The notes under the pieces: model-generated
What the model was told of the DNA's origin: nothing
Databases searched by the model: none
The model's input: only the letters and a program-made list of their open reading frames with translations
Translations under genes and position numbers: made by a program
Assembly: GCA_023248835.1 (NCBI GenBank)
Contig: JAHFDU010000224.1
Span: 1 to 6,793 of the forward strand
Reading direction: 5' to 3'
DNA from: Myxococcales bacterium
GTDB taxonomy: Bacteria; Myxococcota_A; Polyangia; Palsa-1104
Length of the DNA stretch: 6,793 bases
Shown: positions 1 to 4,449 of the stretch, piece after piece
How positions within the stretch are numbered: position 1 is the stretch's first letter
Layout of the letters: every line of letters begins with the position of its first letter

Positions 1-1473
1 ATCATCGAGAACCTGGCACCGATTCGTGCGGTGCCCGATGCCGGTGGCGCGGTGGCGTCGCTGGTGTTCGAGCGCCAGCAGCTCGATGGTGACAAGTGGC
101 ATTCGACCGGAGAATTGATCGAACTGCCAGCGCGAACGGTTTGCGTCGCCGCCGGAACCAGTCCCAACACCATCTACGAAAAAGAATTTCCACACACCTT
201 TGCGCTCGACAAGCGCGGCTATTTTTCCCCGCACACAGTGCAAAAACAGGGCGATCGGTTGCTGCTTTCGCCGTCGCTGACCGGATTTTTTACTTCGTAC
301 GAAAAGAGCGGCCGCGTCGTCAGCTACTACGGCGACAACCATCCGCGCTACGCCGGATCGGTGGTCAAGGCGATGGCCTCGGCCAAGCACGGCTACCTCG
401 AAGTCGCGCGCTTGTACGAGGGCGAAGGGATCGACGATGCCAAGTTGCCGCAGCGACTGGCAGCGTGGCAAGTGTTCACCGAGCGGCTCGACTCGGAATT
501 GCGCGCCACCGTGGTCGCCGTGCATCGCTTGACACCGACGATCGTCGAGATCGTGGTGCGGGCGCCGGCGGCGGCTCGCCACTTTCAACCCGGGCAATTT
601 TTCCGGCTGCAAAACTACGAGCGCAACAGTCCCACCGTCGAGGGCACGCGCTTGGCGATGGAAGGCTTGGCGCTGACCGGAGCGTCGACCGATCACGAAA
701 AAGGACTGCTCTCGCTGATTGTTCTCGAGATGGGCGGATCGTCGCGGTTGTGCGCCGGGCTCAAGCCGGGCGAGCCGGTGATCGTAATGGGACCGACCGG
801 TACACCGACGCATATTCCACCGTTAGAGACGGTGCTCCTGGCCGGTGGTGGCCTTGGCAACGCGGTGCTGTTTTCGATAGGCAAAGCGCTGCGCGCGGCG
901 GGCTCGCGCGTCATCTATTTCGCGGCGTACAAGAAGCGCGAAGACGTTTTCAAAATGGAAGACATCGAAGCCGCCGCCGACATGGTGGTGTGGTCGGTCG
1001 ACGGTGGTGAGCCCGTCGCACCGCGTCGCAATGACGATCGCGCCTTTGTCGGCAATGTGGTGCAGGCGATGGTCGCTTACAGCGGTGGTCAGCTCGGCAA
1101 ACCGCCGATCGAGCTGCCCGAAGTCTCGCGGCTCATCGCCATTGGATCGGATAGGATGATGCGGGCGGTCAAAGAGGCACGCCACGCCATCTTAAAGCCG
1201 CATTTTTCGCCGGAACACGTCGGCATCGCCAGCATCAACTCGCCGATGCAGTGCATGATGAAAGAGGTCTGCGCGCAGTGTTTGCAGAAGCACGTCGATC
1301 CGATCACGGGAAAAGAGACAGTGATTTTTTCCTGCGTCGATCAGGATCAGCCGATGGACAAAGTCGACTTCGAACATCTGGCGTCGCGCCTGCGCGCCAA
1401 TACGGTGCAGGAAAAACTCACCAACCTCTGGCTCGAACGCGTGCTGGCCAAAGATACCGGTCCCCGCGTCTAA
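1..1473 (+). CDS. Fused FAD/NAD(P)-dependent oxidoreductase with C-terminal PyrK/ferredoxin-reductase-like Fe-S module (5' partial)
   Basis: This frame is open from base 1 to the TAA at 1471-1473 and has no start here, so it is the last 490 residues of a longer protein. Residues 1-135 look like the end of a GltD/NfnB-type pyridine-nucleotide flavoprotein: VAAGTSPN at 49-56 matches the ATG-type dinucleotide-fold motif, and YYGDNHPRYAG (Asp112) matches the late FAD-contacting GD motif. Residues from about 164 form a ferredoxin-reductase fold: FQPGQFFRL (195-203) for flavin and LAGGGLGNA (280-287 region) for NAD(P). A cysteine cluster follows at 418, 424, 427 and 445 (C-x5-C-x2-C-x17-C), as in the [2Fe-2S] end of dihydroorotate dehydrogenase electron-transfer subunits, whose usual spacing starts C-x4-C. 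Such fusions probably move electrons between NAD(P)H and another carrier in the cytosol; the substrate cannot be read from sequence. A cytosolic electron-transfer enzyme is well supported, the exact reaction is not. It converges on the lipoprotein gene at 1709-2191. Confidence 0.8.
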   Translation: MIENLAPIRAVPDAGGAVASLVFERQQLDGDKWHSTGELIELPARTVCVAAGTSPNTIYEKEFPHTFALDKRGYFSPHTVQKQGDRLLLSPSLTGFFTSYEKSGRVVSYYGDNHPRYAGSVVKAMASAKHGYLEVARLYEGEGIDDAKLPQRLAAWQVFTERLDSELRATVVAVHRLTPTIVEIVVRAPAAARHFQPGQFFRLQNYERNSPTVEGTRLAMEGLALTGASTDHEKGLLSLIVLEMGGSSRLCAGLKPGEPVIVMGPTGTPTHIPPLETVLLAGGGLGNAVLFSIGKALRAAGSRVIYFAAYKKREDVFKMEDIEAAADMVVWSVDGGEPVAPRRNDDRAFVGNVVQAMVAYSGGQLGKPPIELPEVSRLIAIGSDRMMRAVKEARHAILKPHFSPEHVGIASINSPMQCMMKEVCAQCLQKHVDPITGKETVIFSCVDQDQPMDKVDFEHLASRLRANTVQEKLTNLWLERVLAKDTGPRV

Positions 1474-1486
1474 GCAATAGACCGAA

Positions 1487-1697
1487 ATCACGTTGACGTG
1501 ATCGATCCCGCGTTGTCGTTGACCTTGTCGGCGACGGCGACGGCGACGATTCTTCCACAAGATCGAACTTTGTCTACGCTAAACCGCCACCGACGGTGAT
1601 GACTGATCTGAGATCGTTCACGTCGCCGTCGCCGTCAACAACGACTACGATCACGACAACGTCGACGAACTGCCAGACGCAATCGCGTCAACGTGAT
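1487..1697. repeat. Nested inverted-repeat element between convergent genes
   Basis: Three co-linear pairs of complementary segments fold this gap on itself. The outer arms are 1487-1502 (ATCACGTTGACGTGAT) and 1682-1697, matching at 15 of 16 bases. The middle arms are 1511-1519 (CGTTGTCGT) and 1653-1661, perfect over 9. The inner arms are 1533-1548 (GACGGCGACGGCGACG) and 1621-1636, perfect over 16. The loop contains two short perfect palindromes, CACCG-A-CGGTG at 1588-1598 and GATCT-G-AGATC at 1605-1615. The left outer arm is also a hairpin by itself (ATCACGT, TG, ACGTGAT). The element begins 13 bases after the oxidoreductase stop and ends 11 bases before the lipoprotein stop, so it fills the convergent gap almost exactly. 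There is no T-tract, so it is not a textbook intrinsic terminator. It could be a bidirectional transcription block, a structured RNA, or a small palindromic mobile repeat. The pairing is read directly; any function is inference. Confidence 0.75.
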
Positions 1698-1708
1698 ATC
1701 AGTCTACT

Positions 1709-2191
1709 CTAGTTTGCGCAGACCCAGAGCAGCTCGGTGCCACCATCGTCGGTAGCTGCGGCCTTACACCACATCATGGCAATCGTGCGGCAGCCGGGAG
1801 TGGGTTCGCCGTCGCCGACTCCGTAGTATCTGCAAGTCAAGCCGGGCACAGTGCAGGCTCGGTGATCGTAGCAGAGAGACGCGAGCGGGCCGCCATAGAC
1901 AGATGGGCAACCCGCGTCATTGCCTGCGTCGGGTGGCGTCGTTTGTGGAAACTCGCAGTTTGCTTCTACCACCGGAGCAACCTCGCACTTGCCGCTAGCG
2001 TCGCAGAGGTAGCCATAAGGGCAGGGGTTGCCGGTACCGCAGCCGTTTCCGACCACTGGATCCGTTGGCCCATCGTTGGTCGGCCCAGGTGGCATGTCAG
2101 GATCGTTACTCCTAGGGTCGAGGGGCAGCGGTGTTGTATTACAGCCAAGGATGAACGGCGCGCACAGAATCCAAGTCTTTAGGTCGGTCAT
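1709..2191 (-). CDS. Small cysteine-rich lipoprotein
   Basis: The protein has 160 residues. It opens with a short signal peptide (Lys5, hydrophobic 7-15) ending in the lipobox ILGC, which makes Cys17 the predicted lipidated residue. A Pro/Asp/Asn/Gly-rich stretch (18-50) follows, typical of a flexible tether. Then come 12 cysteines at 51, 57, 63, 69, 79, 95, 107, 113, 120, 134, 142 and 158, enough for six disulfides, so the mature domain is expected outside the cytoplasm. The first four are evenly spaced (C-x5-C-x5-C-x5-C) in the pattern NPCPYGYLC...GKC, a style frequent in secreted proteins of Myxococcota. The start is set by an AGGAGG ribosome binding site at 2198-2203, six bases upstream of the ATG. 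The stop is TAG. It is transcribed divergently from the antitoxin gene at 2356. I recognise no catalytic motif; the function is unknown, and the surface location is inferred from the lipobox. Confidence 0.8.
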   Translation of the reverse strand: MTDLKTWILCAPFILGCNTTPLPLDPRSNDPDMPPGPTNDGPTDPVVGNGCGTGNPCPYGYLCDASGKCEVAPVVEANCEFPQTTPPDAGNDAGCPSVYGGPLASLCYDHRACTVPGLTCRYYGVGDGEPTPGCRTIAMMWCKAAATDDGGTELLWVCAN

Positions 2192-2197
2192 TATTCG

Positions 2198-2203
2198 CCT
2201 CCT
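2198..2203 (-). promoter_or_regulatory. Strong ribosome binding site of the lipoprotein gene
   Basis: The minus strand reads AGGAGG here, six bases (CGAATA) before the ATG at 2191-2189. It is the best Shine-Dalgarno match in the window and fixes the lipoprotein start; mutL, miaA and accA lack anything comparable. Confidence 0.8.
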
Positions 2204-2234
2204 ACAAAGAGAGTGGCGACGACGCTCAGAAACG

Positions 2235-2277
2235 GCTCAAATAATATACAGCGAGGTCGCTCCGTCAGTATTTGAGC
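2235..2277. promoter_or_regulatory. 43-bp imperfect palindrome, candidate operator
   Basis: GCTCAAATA at 2235-2243 and TATTTGAGC at 2269-2277 form a perfect 9-bp inverted repeat with 25 bases between. An inner palindrome GCGA-GG-TCGC at 2251-2260 has its centre within half a base of the outer one. The arms bracket the proposed minus-strand promoter of the lipoprotein gene, their centres being 34 bp apart, about three helical turns. This is the arrangement expected of an operator for a dimeric or tetrameric repressor, and the ribbon-helix-helix protein encoded 80 bases away is an obvious candidate. The symmetry is seen; binding is inference. Confidence 0.5.
2241..2268 (-). promoter_or_regulatory. 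Candidate sigma-70-like promoter for the lipoprotein gene
   Basis: The minus strand reads CTGACG (2268-2263, four of six bases of the -35 consensus), a 16-base spacer, then TATTAT (2246-2241, five of six of the -10 consensus). A start near 2234 would give a leader of about 43 bases containing the AGGAGG site. The block is clearly more A+T-rich than the surrounding genes. Confidence 0.35.
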
Positions 2278-2303
2278 GCCATTCCGTTGTAAATGGCTGT
2301 AAA
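2278..2303. promoter_or_regulatory. Second inverted repeat plus 10-bp-spaced direct repeat, candidate operator for the antitoxin gene
   Basis: GCCATT (2278-2283) and AATGGC (2292-2297) form a 6-bp inverted repeat with an 8-base spacer, directly adjoining the 43-bp palindrome. TGTAAA occurs at 2288-2293 and again at 2298-2303, exactly one helical turn apart. The block lies 52 bases upstream of the antitoxin ATG, where autoregulatory sites of antitoxin operons usually sit. I see no convincing -10/-35 pair for the plus strand here. The repeats are short, so chance is possible. Confidence 0.3.
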
Positions 2304-2342
2304 CACTGGCTTACTTGCGACGTGCAGACACGCATCATTTTT

Positions 2343-2346
2343 GGAG
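2343..2346 (+). promoter_or_regulatory. Ribosome binding site of the antitoxin gene
   Basis: GGAG lies nine bases before the ATG at 2356-2358. It supports this start over the in-frame ATG at 2293, which would add 21 residues that look unlike the family. Confidence 0.6.
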
Positions 2347-2355
2347 ATACGTACG

Positions 2356-2586
2356 ATGGCTAAAGCTAAACTGACTTTGAGTGTGGCAAAAGAGGTCGTG
2401 AAGCGGGCCAAGCGGCTGGCGGCCTCGCGTGGGACGTCGGTGTCCAAATTGGTCACCAGGTATCTTGAAGCGGTGTCGCAGCCGGAACCGTCTGCTGAAC
2501 CGCCAGTTTTGCGTCGGCTTCGCGGAGCACTTAAGCAAGCCGATCCGAAGCTGTATCGCGATCATCTTGCCAAAAAATATCGATGA
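2356..2586 (+). CDS. DUF6364-type ribbon-helix-helix antitoxin, apparently orphan
   Basis: The protein has 76 residues. MAKAKLTLSVAKEVV gives the N-terminal beta-strand (KLTLSV, 5-10) and first helix of a ribbon-helix-helix fold. RAKRLAASRGTSVSKLV (18-33) carries the turn and second helix with the characteristic GTSVSKLV. The tail LRRLRGALK...YRDHLAKKY (52-75) is the segment that in this family normally contacts the partner toxin. Family members usually stand directly upstream of a PIN-domain toxin, which they neutralise, and repress their own operon by binding palindromes. Here the stop TGA (2584-2586) overlaps an ATG at 2583 in the standard ATGA coupling, but that downstream frame ends after 29 residues and lies opposite the end of accA, so no toxin is encoded. 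The protein could still act as a regulator or protect against toxins made elsewhere. Family assignment is strong; the orphan state is seen directly; current activity is unknown. Confidence 0.82.
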   Translation: MAKAKLTLSVAKEVVKRAKRLAASRGTSVSKLVTRYLEAVSQPEPSAEPPVLRRLRGALKQADPKLYRDHLAKKYR

Positions 2587-2591
2587 AGAAA

Positions 2592-3560
2592 CTAGAGGGG
2601 GCTGCTTTCGCCGAAGACGCCGATGCGGCGGAATTTTTGATAACGACTTTCACGCCGATCATCGGCGCTTAGCGGGACGATCTCGGCAAGTGCACGGTCA
2701 ATTGCATCACCCACCGATTGGGCGATCCGATCGTGATCGCGGTGAGCGCCTCCGGCAGGTTCGGTGATGATCTGATCGATGACGCCGAGCGCCTGTAAAT
2801 CGGCGGAACGCAATTTCATCGCAGCCGCCGCCTTTTCGACGGCGGCGCCATCGCGCCACAAGATCGAGGCGCAGCCTTCGGGAGAGATCACCGCGTAGAT
2901 GGAATACTCGAGCATCAAAATTCGATCGGCCACGGAGAGCGCCAGCGCGCCGCCTGACCCGCCTTCGCCAATCACCGTCGCCACCACCGGCACGTCGAGG
3001 GTCGCCATCAATTCGAGATTGCGCGCGATCGCCTCGGCCTGGCCACGCTCCTCCGCGTCGATGCCAGGGAATGCGCCCGGGGTGTCGACAAACGTGAGAA
3101 TCGGGTACTGCAGGCGATTGGCGAGCGCCATCAATCGATGCGCTTTGCGGTAGCCCTCGGGGCGTGCCATGCCGAAATTGCGCCGCAAATTGTCTTTGGT
3201 GCCGCGCCCTTTTTGGTGACCGATCACCATCACAGTGCGACCGCGGAAACGAGCCAGCCCGCCGACCATCGCCTCGTCGTTGCGGAAGCAGCGATCGCCG
3301 CGCAATTCGACAAAATCCTCGGTCAGTCTGCCGATGTAATCGAGTGTGCTTGGACGCCCCGGGTGACGCGACAGCTGCACCACTTGCCAGGGCGACAGAT
3401 CGGAAAATATTTCCTCGAGCAGCTGTTTGGCTTTGCGCTCGAGTCGCTCGATTTCGCGATCGAGCCCACCCGCCTCGACACTCTTGAGCTCGGCGATGCG
3501 CTGTTCGAGTTCGACCAGCGGCCGCTCAAAATCGAGCGCTTGCGGAGGATCAAGAGCCAT
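2592..3560 (-). CDS. accA: Acetyl-CoA carboxylase carboxyltransferase subunit alpha
   Basis: AccA pairs with AccD to form the carboxyltransferase that moves the carboxyl group from carboxybiotin on AccB to acetyl-CoA, giving malonyl-CoA for fatty-acid synthesis in the cytosol. The 322 residues match the usual length of about 320. Residues 12-52 form the charged N-terminal helix pair. HPGRPSTLDY (66-75) and ELRGDR (85-90) follow, then the crotonase-fold core with GHQKGRGTKDN (114-124), FVDTPGAFPG (157-166), AEERGQAEAIARNL (169-182), the glycine-rich oxyanion segment VIGEGGSGGALAL (196-208) and ISPEGCASILW (225-235). The C-terminus ends in RYQKFRRIGVF, as in relatives. No zinc ribbon is present; that belongs to AccD, which is not in this window. 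The ATG is only four bases after the miaA stop (TAA-GTCC-ATG) and has no clear ribosome binding site, so translation is probably coupled. It converges on the antitoxin gene with five bases between stops. Confidence 0.97.
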   Translation of the reverse strand: MALDPPQALDFERPLVELEQRIAELKSVEAGGLDREIERLERKAKQLLEEIFSDLSPWQVVQLSRHPGRPSTLDYIGRLTEDFVELRGDRCFRNDEAMVGGLARFRGRTVMVIGHQKGRGTKDNLRRNFGMARPEGYRKAHRLMALANRLQYPILTFVDTPGAFPGIDAEERGQAEAIARNLELMATLDVPVVATVIGEGGSGGALALSVADRILMLEYSIYAVISPEGCASILWRDGAAVEKAAAAMKLRSADLQALGVIDQIITEPAGGAHRDHDRIAQSVGDAIDRALAEIVPLSADDRRESRYQKFRRIGVFGESSPL

Positions 3561-3564
3561 GGAC

Positions 3565-4449
3565 TTATCGTAGTCGCTCTTGTTCGGTTTGGTAAAGCGC
3601 TAGGGCGGATGAGTAGATTGTCGCTTGTGGCTCTTTTTTGAACCAGATGCGCTGGCGTCGCGCGTATTGGCGAGTGGCGATCGCAATTGTGTCGCCGAGC
3701 GCCGCAGTGGAAAGTGCGCCTTCCAGAAACTGCAGCGCCTGGCGATAGCCGACCGATTCGAGGGCGCGCACTTTGCCAAATCGTTTCGACAAGGCGCGCG
3801 CTTCTTCGACCAGTCCACTTGCAAGCATTGTGGCCACGCGAGCTCGAATACGCGACTCGAGCTGTGTCGCCGGCGGATCGAGTACGGCGACGCGCATGGG
3901 ATAGCGCTCACTCGGCGAATGGGTTTCGTGATGGCGACTAAGCGGCATGCCGGTCAACTCAAACACTTCCAGCGCGCGTACGACACGCACCAGATCCTGC
4001 GGCTCGATTCGTTCCGCGCTCGGCAAATCAATCGATTGCAGTTTCTGGTGCAAGATGCCCGGCTGCGCTTGCTCCTCTGCCATCATGCGCTGCCGCAGCG
4101 CTTCATCGCGCGGCGGTGCGTCCATCAATCCGAAACGCAGCGCGCGCAAGTAGAGTCCGGTGCCGCCAACGATCAGAACTTTCTTGCCGCGCGCGAGAAT
4201 GTCGGCGATCGCGCGATCCGCGAGTGAGGCGTAGGTTGCGGCGGAGAACATTTCGTCGGCGTTGGCGACGTCGATCACATGGTGAGGCACCTGCTTGCGC
4301 TCTGCGACACTCGGTTTGGCGGTGCCGATGTCGAAGTCGCGATAGACCTGCATCGAGTCGCAGGAAACAATTTCCGCGCCTACCTCGGCCGCCAAACGCA
4401 ACGCTACTTCGGTTTTTCCCGACGCGGTGGGGCCAACAATCGCCAGCAT
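3565..4449 (-). CDS. miaA: tRNA dimethylallyltransferase (tRNA A37 isopentenyltransferase)
   Basis: MiaA transfers the dimethylallyl group from DMAPP to N6 of adenosine 37 in tRNAs reading UNN codons, giving i6A, which stabilises codon pairing. The 294 residues are near the usual 300. Seen: P-loop GPTASGKT (6-13), DSMQVYR (31-37) with the conserved Asp and Gln that contact A37, DIGTAKP (40-46), VPHHVID (54-60), IVGGTGLYLRAL (93-104), and near the C-terminus the RQYARRQRIWFK signature. The chosen ATG (4449-4447) overlaps the mutL TGA by one base (TGATG); a TTG one codon earlier could also be used but is less likely. No nearby ribosome binding site is visible, which fits translational coupling to mutL. 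The mutL-miaA order is also known from Escherichia coli. accA follows four bases after the stop. Confidence 0.96.
   Translation of the reverse strand: MLAIVGPTASGKTEVALRLAAEVGAEIVSCDSMQVYRDFDIGTAKPSVAERKQVPHHVIDVANADEMFSAATYASLADRAIADILARGKKVLIVGGTGLYLRALRFGLMDAPPRDEALRQRMMAEEQAQPGILHQKLQSIDLPSAERIEPQDLVRVVRALEVFELTGMPLSRHHETHSPSERYPMRVAVLDPPATQLESRIRARVATMLASGLVEEARALSKRFGKVRALESVGYRQALQFLEGALSTAALGDTIAIATRQYARRQRIWFKKEPQATIYSSALALYQTEQERLR

Noticed and set aside
823..1185. 120-codon minus-strand open frame inside the oxidoreductase gene
   Set aside because: Antisense shadow of a conserved domain; composition is not protein-like and no start signals are present.
1527..1550. GGCGAC tandem units considered as a CRISPR array or coding repeat
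   Set aside because: Units are 6 bases without spacers and there is no open frame with start signals; it is a simple repeat forming one arm of a palindrome.
1192..1560. Minus-strand open frame beginning with an arginine run
   Set aside because: It lies opposite the well-supported oxidoreductase, and its arginine run is only a translation of the GGCGAC triplet repeat; no ribosome binding site or family resemblance.
2293..2355. Upstream extension of the antitoxin from an ATG at 2293
   Set aside because: The added 21 residues do not fit the family, while the ATG at 2356 has GGAG nine bases before it and gives the standard N-terminal strand.
2583..2672. Small frame of 29 residues overlapping the antitoxin stop (ATGA), considered as a toxin
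   Set aside because: After the first four codons the DNA is the accA 3' end read antisense, so it does not encode a PIN or other toxin; kept only as evidence for toxin loss.
3625..4227. 200-codon plus-strand open frame opposite miaA
   Set aside because: miaA is certain by its motifs; the long antisense frame results from G/C third-position bias.
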